A DNA stretch of 64,000 bases from Gordionus sp. m RMFG-2023 (GCF_954871325.1 NC_088778.1:16023666-16087665), one strand, 5' to 3'; numbered from the stretch's first letter, positions 36,093 through 47,976 are shown. Numbers and translations: made by a program. Notes: generated by a model from the letters alone, not told the origin.

Positions 36093-37794
36093 AATATTTG
36101 ATATAATATAAATTTAAAATGGTAAATAACCTCTTACAAAACTCTAATTTTTCAACGCATACTTTCTTATGACCTAATTTATAGCTATGACCAGTAGCAG
36201 TTAACCGTGAAATGAATTTTAAGATATAACATTTGGGTAAGTAAAGAGAAAAGGAATTAGAAGGTCCGGATTTTTCTTTCTTATCTTTTCCCCTAAGTGG
36301 GCCTTAAGATCTCCAATAAAATTTATGAGGAAAAATTCATCTAATAGTGCTTCCCTCCCACCCTCTTAGCAAAATTCTGGATTCGAATATCAACTACATA
36401 CCGATAAGGCAAAATAACGAATGATCTTATTCGTCGATTAGTTATTTTCTTTATTCGCATTCGCAAAATTCTAACTGAATTGAATAGGAATCACGAATTA
36501 TTCATTTAGACAATATAGGAACCGCGCTTGAGTGGTTACTTTGGTTTAAAAAGAAGGTGTGAATATTAATCTTAAAATATGCGCATATGATTTTTGACTT
36601 TATATTTAAAAAAACTTATTTGGTTAATTTGTTCAATAGTGTTGTTTACATAACCTCTTGTTGACTTATTAATATACAATAAAATAATTTTACATACATC
36701 CATCCCTTTTAATATATTTTATTTATTATTAAAAACATTAAAAGTATGAATTGAAACCGATAATTTGGTAGATTACATTATTATATTATGTCTGCCACGC
36801 AATAAAATCAAAAATTTACATGGAAAAAAGAAAATTAATAATATCCTATTTATTCCCACATAGAGTAAAATGAAGCATTTATATTTAATTTTTAAAAAAA
36901 ATAGTCCAAATACTTATTTATGTTTACTGACCAAATTTTTTAGGTTAAAAAAAATAAATTTTACTTGGTTAACTTTTTTAAAAAGTTTTAAATATAAAAT
37001 GTGCGCTCGCAAAATTTAAACTATAGATGACAGTTATTTATCGTTGAGATATTTATTACCAACAAGGTTTAAAAAAATTTGTTTTATTGTTTCATATAAT
37101 AATTTTCTTTTTTATTTCTTCAATAAACGTGAAAAGGCAAGGATTCAAACCGAGGCCTTAAACTGGTATTAACCGTTATTATTTGCTGAACCGAACCTAA
37201 CATTTAAAAAATTGTCAACCGAAGCTTTAAAAATTCTTGTGAATCGGGTGAACCTTTTGATATATAATGAGTTTTGGCTGATAAATCGTTAATTATTTTT
37301 AGATATTTTTGTATAATGCTATTTGGCCGTCCCAGCTAACCAAGTAAGTGTTCTCAGCCATAAAATTAATAGTTCCTCCATGATATAAATATAATCTTGA
37401 AAGTATTTTAATTGTAAGAATTGTGATAAAATTTGAAAAAAAATTCTTTTCTTTATAAATTATACCCTTGTAATAAAAAGTTTGAACTGGGGTTTAAAAA
37501 TTCAAACCGAACAGATATAATAATTTTTATGAACTGAACCGAATCGATATTCGTTACGGTTTTACTTTTGAAAATGGCAAAATGCTTTTTACGAGAACTT
37601 AAACTTTTATACAATGTTTAATTTTTAAAAAAAATTTTATGATTCTTGTTAATGATATCATATGTAACTCATTTACACTTATACTTAGTGTAAAAATATT
37701 TTAGGGTACTCAGATCGAAGATTTATTAATAACTATAAAATTATATTTGTCTGTGTCATTATTAAATATTGGATTTACACCAATATTTAGCGTT
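36093..37794. other. Spacer with repeat fragments, no gene
   Basis: 36290-36390 matches the right part of the repeat at 49440-49515 (CTCCAATAAAATTTA, CCTCCC). Around 37190-37560 the words GAACCGAA and AACCGAACC recur as at 51570-51700. A B-box-like GGTTTGAATCC occurs on the minus strand near 37150 without a supportable tRNA fold. Confidence 0.35.
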
Positions 37795-38016
37795 TTCATT
37801 CGGGCCATATTTAATATTTTTAGAATAATCGGGCCGGACCGGGCCTAAATTTTTTTAAAAAATACCCGGGCCGGGCCATATATTTTATAACTGAATATTT
37901 TTAATCGCCATTTAATTATAAAAATTAAAAATAAATGGAATAAATTTTTTTTTAAAAAAATCTGGGCCGGCCCTGAAAATATGAAATCATCGTGTTAGTT
38001 CTGCAGGTTTTTGAAA
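37795..38016. repeat. CCGGGCC-family repeat copy
   Basis: Blocks CGGGCCGGACCGGGCC and ACCCGGGCCGGGCC in AT-rich sequence, ending near GTTAGTTCTGCAGGTTTTTG. Decayed ends. Confidence 0.55.
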
Positions 38017-38745
38017 TGTAGTATCTTGTAACTTGGATACTATTATATATATGTGTATTCGAAACATTAAATAATCATCATTAATTCCAAATTGTATATT
38101 TTCTTTATTGTCAAAACAAACGCAATCATAATAATATTCTCAAGGTATAAAATTTCATAAATTTTAATAATTATTTTCATAAACTAAAGAATCACATGAT
38201 TCAAAAACAGTAATAATTTCTTCTCAAAAAAAATATATTGACCCCTCTTTCTTGAAAAATCAAACTGAGTAAAGAAATAAAATTTATGCATATATGTAAT
38301 CAAAGTAAATTTCTACATAAATTCTTATAAATGATCAAAAAGAAATGTAAAAATTATTATTATTTATTTTCATTAAATTTTTTTTCTACTCTAGGAAGTT
38401 GCATTTTTTTCTTGACCATACATAATTTTCACTGAGCTATTGCTACCCATTTTGTTCTTAACCATACGTAATAGTTGTCATAGTGCTGTTGATTATCATT
38501 TAATTTGACGGTGTGTACCTTGATTTATCCTTTGCATCATTGGTCAGTCATGATCATTCTATCTTAAGCTTGGTATTATTAATCTAGCATAATTGTAGTT
38601 AATTGTGTAGAATCATTAGTGACTGGAAGGAATATTACAAAGAGAAAGTCATATTTTTTTAAAAATTATACCCAAAATGTATTCTTTATTCTTTCCTTTA
38701 TACTTTATCTCAGATACACTTCTTCCATATCAATCATAATCCTAA
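38017..38745. other. AT-rich stretch, nothing identified
   Basis: No supportable feature. Composition becomes pyrimidine-rich on the plus strand toward the right. Confidence 0.4.
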
Positions 38746-38855
38746 ATTTCAAATATTAAACACAAAATTTTAACAAGAGTCCTTTTATTATATGATAAAC
38801 ATTTCAAATATTAAACACAAAATTTTAACAAGAGTCCTTTTATTATATGATAAAC
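38746..38855. repeat. Exact 55-bp tandem duplication
   Basis: Positions 38746-38800 and 38801-38855 are identical as far as I can read, beginning ATTTCAAATATTAAACAC and ending TATGATAAAC. A recent event, or an assembly artefact. Confidence 0.85.
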
Positions 38856-39400
38856 TACTACTTTCCCCCTTGGATCTAAAATAATATAAATGGCCAATTT
38901 TCTTCATTTATATAACTTTCAAAATTTTACACATAAAAATATTATAATATTATCTAATGGCTCTCTCCATTATTATAAATCCACTTTATATCCATAAAAT
39001 CAAAAATATTTTTATTAATTTATTTTTAGATATATATAATATTACACATGTACATATGTAAACCTTTAATATTATACTTTTTAAAAACTTGAACTATTTA
39101 ACCCATTCTTGACTTTCAATTCATCTTTAGAATATGTTTAACATCTAACTTTCATATCTGGGATTTGCATATTTCAATTTCATCAAATAATTTTTCGTTT
39201 TTATTTCATTTATCCATCTTTTTTTATAAACAACATTATTCAAACATTTCTTTCTTTTCATTTTTTTTAAACATTGGCAAAATATTTCATATCCATTTTC
39301 AATGCACCATTTTTTAAAAAAATATCAATATTATCACAATCTTTTTTTTTCACATTATATTTCAAAAAAAATTTATTTATGCTAATTATAATCCCAAAAT
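38856..39400. other. Pyrimidine-rich stretch, nothing identified
   Basis: Low complexity with T-runs. Composition resembles 23.0-23.9 kb, next to the other copy of the 39.4-kb repeat. Confidence 0.35.
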
Positions 39401-39640
39401 TTAAATATTAAGCAATCTTTTCTTTCCTGCATATCTTGAGGTCTTCATTTCTTATGATGGAATACCTATAATACCATTCATTGAGTCTTAAGGCTTACAA
39501 TACAAAATAATACAAAATAAAACTTATTTTCAAAAACAGAAATCAAAATATATATCACAAAATGTATTATTACCCCAACCATATTCAATGGTATGAAAAT
39601 TATTATTACCCCAATCATATCCAATAGTTCTCAAATTTTT
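39401..39640. repeat. Dispersed repeat shared with 23.9 kb
   Basis: TTTCTTTCCTGCATATCTTG, GGAATACCTATAATACCATT and TTGAGTCTTAAGG match the copy at 23866-24060 in the same orientation. An AACCATATTCAATGG-like word repeats twice after it. Confidence 0.55.
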
Positions 39641-40006
39641 TTTTCCAAAATACACTTTTATCATAGTAATATATACCATATCCAATGGTTCCCAAAAAAT
39701 TTTTTTAAACATCTCAAAATTCTAAAATAAACCTTAAAAAAATTCTTTTAAACCCATGTTATCACTTATCTTAATTCACTCAATTAAGACAATTGAAAAC
39801 ATTTTATACCCATACTTTACATTCTAACTATTAATTTTAAAATAACTTATAAATTTTTTTTTTAAAATAAACACATTGAATTTCACCCCTCTTTCAAGTG
39901 AAACCAAATTTTCTTTATATTTTTTTAAAATTCAACATTAACTTTACTTTTATAAATTCATACATTAAAAATTTAATTTCTTTCAACTATATAAACTATT
40001 AATATA

Positions 40007-40040
40007 CTAGTTAATAACCCGTCAAGAATGACGGGAATGA
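40007..40040 (-). mobile_element. Helitron 3' terminus (solo or truncated copy)
   Basis: On the minus strand, CCCGTCATTCTTGACGGG forms a 7-bp hairpin followed after a few bases by CTAG and a flanking T, the standard 3' end of Helitrons (hairpin, CTRR, insertion before T). It matches the 3' end of the complete copy at 43502. The 5' end was not found. A CCGGGCC fragment follows at about 40055-40110. Confidence 0.65.
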
Positions 40041-40536
40041 AGGGTAATTAGTTTGTGTGGCCGGGTAGGGCCTAATATTTTTAAAAAAAATTTGGGCCGG
40101 GTCGTGTCGTGCCTTGGAATCTTTTTAAAATATATCTAAATTTATATAGGACAAGAGGACCCCTCCCCCCCCCCTAAATAAAACTATTACCCATTTATAT
40201 TTAGAATAATAAACAATGAATCATCACCTTCTGTTTTCAGTTGGCTATATTAGCTCAAAATAGAGAAGAATGGAGTAAATATCCATATAAGAATAATAAT
40301 GTCGATTAACTATTATACTTGTAATTTATGTATATTTTTAGAACGAGATTAAAATTTAATGGCCTATCCAGACATTGGCAATTGATGCTTTTTATTTTTA
40401 TAATATATTTAATGATTTATTAAAAAAAATCAACTCATACATTATAAAATAAAACAGTATTTTTTAAGTTATTTTAACGACTTTGCATATTACGAATGAA
40501 TGAAAGAAAAAAGAAAGATAACGGACTGTCAAGTTG

Positions 40537-40585
40537 GATGGGACCAGACATTAGAACCGTCAGTTCAGTCCAGTCTGGTCCCATC
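40537..40585. repeat. Perfect 13-bp hairpin
   Basis: GATGGGACCAGAC at 40537-40549 is inverted exactly at 40573-40585 with a 23-base loop. It lies among GTCAGTT/CCAGTC words also seen at 41966-42060, so it may be the end of an unidentified palindromic repeat. Confidence 0.6.
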
Positions 40586-40864
40586 TAATATAAGCTAAGC
40601 AAGATAAAAGTTAACGTTTCTATTTATGAATTTCATCAAGGCGATTGTTGTTAAACAATAACTGTTTAAAAACATTTCTTTTTACTATTTTATTATTAGT
40701 TGATGCTAGTTCTTATTAAATTAAGGTAATAGTAAGACCAGGAAGGAGCTAACGCTGTTAGCCAACAAAATTAACTTGCTCTCATACATAACAAATATAA
40801 CGAATATCATAAATATATATGATTCTTATTGCATTAAAATTAAAATTCGTATTTTAATTTCTTT

Positions 40865-41740
40865 AAATAAAAAAATACCTGGTCTGGACCTTATATTTTA
40901 AAACCAAATATTTAAAATCCCATTATTAGCTATAAAAATTAAATATATTATAAAAAAATCTGGGCCAGGCCTGAAAATATAAAATCCAGGCCGGGTCGAA
41001 AAAAATCGGCTGGGCCGGAAAATTTTTTAAGAAATAATTTGGCCCGGGCTGGGCCGTGCAAATGGTACCTCTGCAGATCTTGCAGAGTTTTTAGAAATTT
41101 TTTTTGGCTTGGCCCGGTACAGGTTTTATGTCTTCAGGCCCGGCCTGGCGCGAATTTTTTCAAAAAAAATTTCAACCTAGATTTCTTTAAAAAAAATTTC
41201 GGTTAGGGTATGTAAATTTTTTCTACGGCCTTGGTCTTAAAAAATTAATAATATATCTATTCGGCTTCTTACTGATCATTTTTCAGCGAATATGAAATCC
41301 ATATATAATAACTTCAAATTATCTAATGGTCCATAGTAATTCTTTTCTGCTCCTCTTGTAATTTAACATAGCCCTTTGAGAGATAAAATGATACTTATCA
41401 TATATTTTTAATATCGAGTGTATCTTTGTTCCTTTTAATTTGATTGAATATCACCTGAAATAATGATTAGTCAATAATAAATTAAATAATATTTTCTAAG
41501 GATCGAAAAAATGGAAATAGGAAATATAAGTGAATGATTGTAATATATTGTTCCACGATACCCAATTTTTGTTTTTTATTTTTATAAATAATGGCGATTT
41601 AAAATATACGGCCCAGCCTGGTTATGGAAAAAATTTTTTTAGGTCCGGCGCGGGTATTTTTTAAAAAGGCCCAGTCCGGGTATATTTTAAAAAAATGGCC
41701 CGGCCAGGCTTAGGGCCGGGCCTCCATGTCTCTGATTTAT
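40865..41740. repeat. Cluster of CCGGGCC-family repeats
   Basis: At least three GC-rich blocks: about 40865-41090 (ends GCAAATGGTACCTCTGCAG), 41094-41225 (GGCTTGGCCCGG, GGCCCGGCCTGGC) and 41585-41740 (ends GGGCCGGGCCTCCATGTCTCTG). Separate decayed copies or one rearranged copy. No genes. Confidence 0.6.
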
Positions 41741-42850
41741 ATAAAACAAAGCTGGTAAAAAAAGGTTTTAAATATACAAAATGTAATTTAAATAAAAATA
41801 TGTTTTTTTGTCAATTTATAAAATAATTTTACTCTGGTTTAAAATATATTAAAAAATGAACTGCAGTTGGTAAATTACCAATAATCGTCAAATATAATTC
41901 TTATACAATACAACTTCCTAATATTTCCCATAGTGAACTTTTATCAGTTTTTTTTAATTTCTACGGTCGAACTGGAATATCGAGTCGTCATGTCGACCCA
42001 GATCGAACTGACGGATTTGTTTCGAAAGAGACCGGATTAGACCGAACTGTCAGTCCGGCCGGACCTTTGACTAACACTACTATTCTTCAATGTTAAATAA
42101 AAATGTACAAAAAATAGATTTATCAATAAAAATAAAAAAGGTTGAGAGCCTAGTGTTATTCAAATTATTTAATCAGCACTTATTCGAAATTAATGTTTTT
42201 ACTCAAACATTTACTGATTAAATTTACCAGTATATTTTAAGAATTATTAATGACTAATTTAACTTGATATAGAATTGATAAAAATTGAAATTATTCTTGG
42301 GAAAAATTTTCTGATTTATTTGTATTAGTTTTGTTTTTTGTTTAAAATTCTCACTTCAATCATAAATTATTTTTTTATAACATGATAGATGATAGAAAGT
42401 GAAAACTATCACCCCTCCCCCCCCCCCCCCCGATACAAAAATATAACTAAGAAAAATCTTAAAGATCCTCAATTTTATTTATTTTTAACAAATATTTTTA
42501 AAAATTTCATAATTTAAATCCTTTCGAAAAGTTTAGACTTAAATTTTCATAATTTCTTTTTAAAAATTTTCTAAAAATATGGATATTATTTATTGAAATT
42601 CTATTTGTTTTTCAATTTTTGTGAAATATGGGAATGCATTCTATTATTTTATTATAGAAAGGTAAAATTTAGGAAATTAATATGGCCTTTCTCTCGCCTT
42701 CTTAGTCTTCCACCTTTGTTGTTTCAGCGAATGGGGCATATCAAGTCTACAAAATTTCAAAAATAAATGCTGGACCATCCATCATTTTAAAATTTTATAA
42801 TCTTTTTGACTTTTCAAGAATCTTATTGAGTTTCCAAGGAACTTTTTAAG
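41741..42850. other. Spacer, nothing identified beyond short repeats
   Basis: 41966-42066 is locally GC-rich (CGAGTCGTCATGTCGACCCAG, GTCCGGCCGG) and shares words with 40510-40600. A C-run lies near 42418. No gene. Confidence 0.4.
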
Positions 42851-43162
42851 TAGGGTTGTGCCGATCCACAAATTTCTCACTCATCTGGATTCTATATTTT
42901 CCGACATTACTAAAAAACCTATCCGATACCGATCTGATATTTATATTGATTTTTATATTTACCATATTAATAAAAAACCTATCCTATACCGATCTGATAT
43001 TCATATTGATTTTTATATTTATCATTTGTATCAATGTCATAAATATATCAATATTTAAAAAAAAAACAACTAACTTTCACGAATGATTAAGTGTATTTTA
43101 TTTTATTTATTTTTCATAAGTTAATATTCTCATTCAATATTTGCAATGTTTATGGGCGAATG

Positions 43163-43375
43163 TAGTGTTGTTTAACAACCCTTTTTAAAAATTGACTAGG
43201 GCAAAATCAAAATTTTAACCAAAATATTATTGTCTATACCTCGAAATTCCGCTAACAGATATCCAATCCTTTCTGATATCTGTGGGAAAATCAATACATG
43301 GGTAATGTACTCTTGGCTAAAATTTTTAGTTAATTATTTTTAAAATTGGCTAAATCGACCCGTTTAGCAACACTA
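43163..43375. mobile_element. Small hAT-type MITE (TAGTGTTGTTTAAC family)
   Basis: Starts TAGTGTTGTTTAACAACCC and ends CCGTTTAGCAACACTA. Flanks GGCGAATG and ACTGAATG match at six of eight bases. Same family as the element at 62010-62232, which keeps a perfect TSD. Long terminal inverted repeats, no coding capacity. Confidence 0.75.
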
Positions 43376-43639
43376 ACTGAATGTGACATGTTAGATGTTT
43401 TAAAATCCTTTTCTTTTTGCAGATAATATAAAAAAAATAGTGTAAAATTTTAAACTATTTTTTTACAAATAAATTGTATATTAGTTCTTTTTATTAATTT
43501 ACTAGCTAATAACCCGTCAAGAATGACGGGGTTGAGGGGTAATTAGTTAGTTTGTATATATGGTACTAAATAGGCTTTATAGTAAAATTTAGTAGAAAAA
43601 GAGATAAAATTGTTGCAATGTAACCCGTGAGCATTAAGG

Positions 43640-44620
43640 GTATTAGAAATATCAAAATTTAAATTTGTGATAGGAATCATATTGGGTAAAATTTAAAATA
43701 GAGATGCTTCTAAATTTTTACATTTTAAATATGGGCTAGACATTGGTCTCAAAATTTTGTTTTGCAGACACAGCAGGCCTGATCAAAAAACCATGTCCCA
43801 TGCAACTTTCCCAATATTTTGCCATTTATTTCTATATTGTAATTTAATAATAATGTTTTAAATTTAATTTTATATTTAGAATAAATTTGTGATAGAAATC
43901 ATATTGAATAAAATTTAAAATAGAGATGCTTGGGAATTTTTTAATTTTAAATATGGGGTAGACATTGACCGAAATTTTTTTTTGCAGACATAGCCAGGTC
44001 TGATTAAAAAACCAAGTCCCATGCAACTTTCATAAATTTTGCTATTTATTTCTATTGTAATTTAATAACAATGTCTTAAATTTAATTTTTTATTCCATTT
44101 ATTTCTATTGTAATTTTATAATATCTTAAATTTAATTTGTATATTTAGAATAAAATTTAAATCTGTGATAGAAATCATATTGGATAAAATATAAAATAGA
44201 TATGCTTGAAAATTTTTTAATTTTACATATGGACCAGACATTGGCCTGAAATTTTTTTTCTCAAACCTCGCCAACCCATAATAATTTTGTAATTTTTTCC
44301 CAAGCCTGGAGATAGGTAAATCTCTGAAAACCATATAGTTGGGAAAATTTTCTCAAGCCCGCCAAAGATCATAATAATTCTGTTAGTTGAGAATTGAAAT
44401 AAAATATATAAAAGTCATAATTCAATTAAAAATAAAACCAATGAAAGTTGCATTGGCTTGGTTTTTTAATCAGGCCTGGTGATTTCTGCAAAAGAAAATT
44501 TTCACTCTAAGGTCTAGCCCATATATAAAATTAAAAAAATTTCAAGCATTTCTATTTTATATTTTACACAATATGATTTCTATCGTAAATCTAAATTTTA
44601 TTTCTAAATATAAAATTAAA
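43640..44620. repeat. Degenerate tandem repeats (222-273 bp) with an inverted unit
   Basis: TGTGATAGAAATCATATTG recurs near 43670, 43890 and 44165 together with CCATGCAACTTTC. An inverted unit lies at about 44440-44620. All inside the Helitron. Small open frames here are repeat artefacts. Confidence 0.7.
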
Positions 44621-44838
44621 TATGAGACATGTTAAGGATGTTGAAGCAATATTACATTGATCTTGATTTTCAGTACTACTACACTTTGATATTGATGCAA
44701 TAAGACTTTGCTCTTGTCTTTTCTTGCTCCGACAAAGTTCCTGTCTCCGTCTCGCTTTCTACTTATGCTGATATATTATTAAAATTTAAAAATATATACC
44801 TATTAAATAGTTTGAATTTTAACTTATATTCACTTAAT

Positions 44839-45131
44839 CAGTTATGTCTAAATTTGAGACAAAAATTTACTATTAAGGATCTTGAAACAATAATACATTG
44901 CTCTTGATTTTCAGTACTACATTGATTGTTGATTTTCAGTATCTTTTTGTTGAATGGCAGGAATCTATAAATATAATATAATGTATCAGTTATGTCTAAA
45001 TGAAACAAAAATTTCCTGTTAAGGATCTTGAAACAATAATACATTGCTTTTGATTTCTAGTACAATTTGATTGTTGAATTTTCAGTATCTTTTTATTGAA
45101 TGGTATCTTGTGCAGGAATCTAAAAATATAA
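44839..45131. repeat. Two tandem units of about 147 bp
   Basis: CAGTTATGTCTAAAT, AAGGATCTTGAAACAATAAT and TTTTCAGTATCTTTTT occur at 44839-44986 and again at 44987-45131. A partial third unit lies at about 44628-44690. Inside the Helitron. Confidence 0.75.
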
Positions 45132-45361
45132 TAAAATAGTAATTAAATCAAAAAAATTTTTCAGTTAGTTGGTAATGGAAGATGGATGAATGTTTAATAT
45201 GATTCTGTGGTAATTTTTTAAAAAAATGTAAAAATTAAAATATCAGAATATCTATAATAGTTTGAATTTTAAACTAGTTACAAACTTTGAATCGTAACTT
45301 CCATTTGATTAATTTTGTCAGATTAAGAAAAAAAATCATTTTGCCAGATTATGGAAAAAAA

Positions 45362-45433
45362 CCTTTGCCGGGATTCGAACCTAAGTCCAATAATCCAGAT
45401 TTGTTCGTTCATGCCGATTGGGCCACAGGCACT
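45362..45433 (-). repeat. tRNA-like sequence (SINE head or tRNA pseudogene)
   Basis: On the minus strand, TGGCCCAATCGGCATGA fits a pol III A box and GGTTCGAATCC is a perfect B box, at about the distance seen in tRNAs, with CCGGCA after the B box. The acceptor and anticodon stems do not pair cleanly, so I call it tRNA-derived rather than a working tRNA. It lies near the 5' end of the Helitron. Confidence 0.45.
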
Positions 45434-45684
45434 TTTCAAAATTAACGATTTTTTAAATATATATTATAGATTGAAAGTGTGACAGTGTCAGCGTAACGGT
45501 ATTTTTGTGACAAGGCTTTTATATATATTATAGATTATTATGAAATGAAAAAAATAATATGATTTTATATACATTATAAAATAACCAATTAAAAAATATC
45601 GGATCGGTTTTTTCATCGGCCCATCCGATATTTTAAAACGCTAAAAATCAGTGCCGATCTGATATTAGTATAGGCATAGCTCTA

Positions 45685-46177
45685 CTTTTAACAATTTTTT
45701 TAAAAAAAGATCGTTTATTTGGGTTTTCACTGATTTGTGAAATCGGTAGGATACTATTTCTTACTTATAAATCTGATTTTATTATCGACATTTAAATTAT
45801 TGGATTATAAAATTATAAATTTTTTTATAATAAAGAAAGAGGTGGAAAATCTTGTGTCTCCGCTGTTCCTCTAATTAAAATTTATTCAGTTTACATATAA
45901 AAAGAAAGCAAAACCCATCTAAATTTTTGTCATCGATCGTTTTTGATTTAAAGGAAGTATAAAGAAAAAATTAAACGATTTTAACATTAATTTAATTAGT
46001 ATTATTGCTAGCATTGTATGCTAGATATAGATAAGTTAATTTAAATTTGTGATTATATTATAATTTATTTATTTACTCGTTGGTTATTAATGCATTTCTT
46101 ATATTATAGATTAAGATCCGTTATTTTTTTTACTCTTATCTACCTGCGATGTACGTATAATTCGCGAATGAATATGA
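45685..46177. other. Upstream flank of the SIPA1L-like gene
   Basis: AT-rich with no recognisable core promoter. It probably holds the 5' end or an intron of the downstream gene, because the exon 1 frame stays open to the left of its first ATG. Confidence 0.35.
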
Positions 46178-46258
46178 AGAGGCACCTATGATAAAAAATT
46201 TGAATTCGCTTTAAATCCACCAAAACCTGAAGCTGATCTCGAAAACGGCCTATTTTTA

Positions 46259-47786
46259 ATGGAATCTATCGATAATAAATCCAAGGATTACAAGATAGAC
46301 GATGTAGTCAATAAAAAATTTCCATACATTATTAATACGTATCCCAACATACCCAACTCTAACGAGTACTACATCGATTACACGTCGTATGACACAAACA
46401 GAGATGAGGACAATAAAACGAACCCTTACAAATTTTCTAAATGTCATCAATTAGCAGACCCGTTAATATCGACCTGTGTTAATTTGGGTGTTTTTCCCCA
46501 CACTACTTCGTTGCCTCAAAAGTTATGTAATTCTAGCATGCCCCTTTTTAAAAACATCGAAGTTCAGTCAAAATCGAATCAACAGCTTTCCGAGCATATC
46601 TCTCTTAAGGACAGCAACGCGAGCTTATTACAGCCTAATAATCGATTTAATGATAATAATTATAACGATAGAATTACTAGGAAGAATATTGTTTACGAAA
46701 ACGAGGATAACATAAAACTCAATAAAAACGTACTATGGCCCACGGGAAATAATTGGGGTTTTAATGAAATCGATAAATATATTGAAAATAATAAAGAGAT
46801 CATAAGTGTGTATTCGACGAACCAGGCTGATAATGAATCCTCCCCAAATCACAACATTAGAATCTCACCGAAAACCACCGCCATATGCAAAATAAAATCC
46901 TGCAGCAATATCACGGAGAACCATTCATTCGACAGGGACGCGAATAGAGATAACTCCCTAATTTTAACCACTACATCTGCTCACGCAAAAAACATTTCTC
47001 CTACTCATTATTGCCATCATCAAAGTAGTCATTCTGTTCCCGCGTTCGCTGGCGAGAAGCAAGATCCGTATTTCGCATACGGAGATAACCACGGATTCTT
47101 TAAAACGATCCCAAACAACGCGCAAAGCCCGTCTCGTTTATATCCCACCTATGACAATGAAAAGACACCCACGAATATTTTAATCGATAAAAACATGAAA
47201 CGTTTCAATTACGATGAGGGTTCTTCTTACTACGCTAATAGACTTTTAGCGGATAATATAAAATTTTTCGATAAAATATTATACAAAGACAAATTTTATT
47301 CTAATTTAATTCCCGATATACACAACTCTCCGGTAAAGTACAAAAAATATATATGCACAAATTCACCCATATCAAGAAACAAAGATGACACCTTAACCGA
47401 TACAGAGGTTCTGTTAAAAGGATCTTCCGATCAAACTAATGACTTTCTCAATGTATACACCTACCCAAACACTACACAAAATTTCCTTTCGACCCATGCC
47501 GTTTTGACCCAATCATCGTCTTGTCGATCCAATTCACCTGCTAAAATGTCGACGAACGAGGATAAAAAATCTACCGGTTGCGTCTCATTCTCATCGGTCG
47601 GCTCCTCATTCAGCCCCAAATTATCTTTCATGAGGAATAAGCTATCACGTCTTTCCCTCAAAGACCGTAATGCATTAAACACCTCCGCGATTCTTAAAAG
47701 TGATACATGCCAGGAGCACAAGTTCAAATACCGAAACGTCAAAAAAAATTCATGTACCATATTGATAAACGATGTCCCTTTAAATG
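46259..47786 (+). CDS. SIPA1L: SIPA1L-like Rap GTPase-activating protein, exon 1 (N-terminal region)
   Basis: ATG at 46259 opens 509 codons, ending in phase 1 at a GTTTGT donor (47787). The sequence is Asn/Ser-rich with conserved-looking islands (CVNLGVFPHTTSL; GCVSFSSVGSSFSPKLSFMR) and no folded domain that I recognise, as expected for the long disordered N-terminus of SIPA1L proteins. It belongs to the gene because the phase matches exon 2 and the frame would otherwise stop 8 bases later. The open frame continues left of the ATG to 46178 and reads YDKKFEFALNPPKPEADLEN, so an upstream exon may exist and this ATG may not be the true start. The minus-strand frames at 46256-46450 and 47461-47760 are shadows. 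Numbering in the other exons is from this ATG. Confidence 0.78.
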
Positions 47787-47976
47787 GTTTGTAGATAAAA
47801 TAAAATACTTCTATTATTCAATTTTTTTATCACATCTAAAAACCTTATAAATAATTTTATGGATCTTAAATTATAATATCCTTTTATATTATAAAATTAA
47901 GGATGCACTTTTTAATATCAATTGGCTCGAATCGTTCCTTTTTTTTAAAATATCGAAATTGGTCGATATTTTTTAA

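Larger units (their letters stand above)
43502..45534 (-). mobile_element. Non-autonomous Helitron, both ends present
   Basis: Read on the minus strand, the 5' end at 45534 is TCTATAATATATATAAAAGC, a typical Helitron start. The 3' end has the hairpin CCCGTCATTCTTGACGGG followed by TTATTAG and CTAG at 43502. The host bases are A before TC and T after CTAG, so it inserted into an AT dinucleotide without target duplication, as the family does. Inside are tandem units (222-273 bp and about 150 bp) and a tRNA-like sequence, but no Rep/helicase. A second 5'-end-like TCTATAATATATAT lies near 45470, possibly from an earlier truncated copy. Confidence 0.8.
42851..45684. mobile_element. hAT-type MITE (CCGATCC family) carrying two nested insertions
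   Basis: Starts TAGGGTTGTGCCGATCC and ends GGCATAGCTCTA. The flanking octamers TTTTTAAG and CTTTTAAC match at six of eight bases, a decayed TSD. Subterminal sequences match the elements at 35200, 52039 and 57503. Without the nested MITE (43163-43375) and Helitron (43502-45534) it would be about 590 bp, close to its relatives. A short tandem duplication (ATACCGATCTGATAT) lies just inside the left end. Confidence 0.78.

Noticed and set aside
37137-37165. Possible tRNA on the minus strand (GGTTTGAATCC)
   Set aside because: Only a B-box-like word; no A box at the right distance and no stems.
42856-43086. Two overlapping frames with repeated DLIFILIFIF
   Set aside because: Translation of the duplicated subterminal repeat of a MITE.
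46476-46715. 79-codon plus-strand frame
   Set aside because: Out-of-frame shadow of SIPA1L exon 1.
47461-47760. 99-codon minus-strand frame
   Set aside because: Shadow of SIPA1L exon 1 on the opposite strand.
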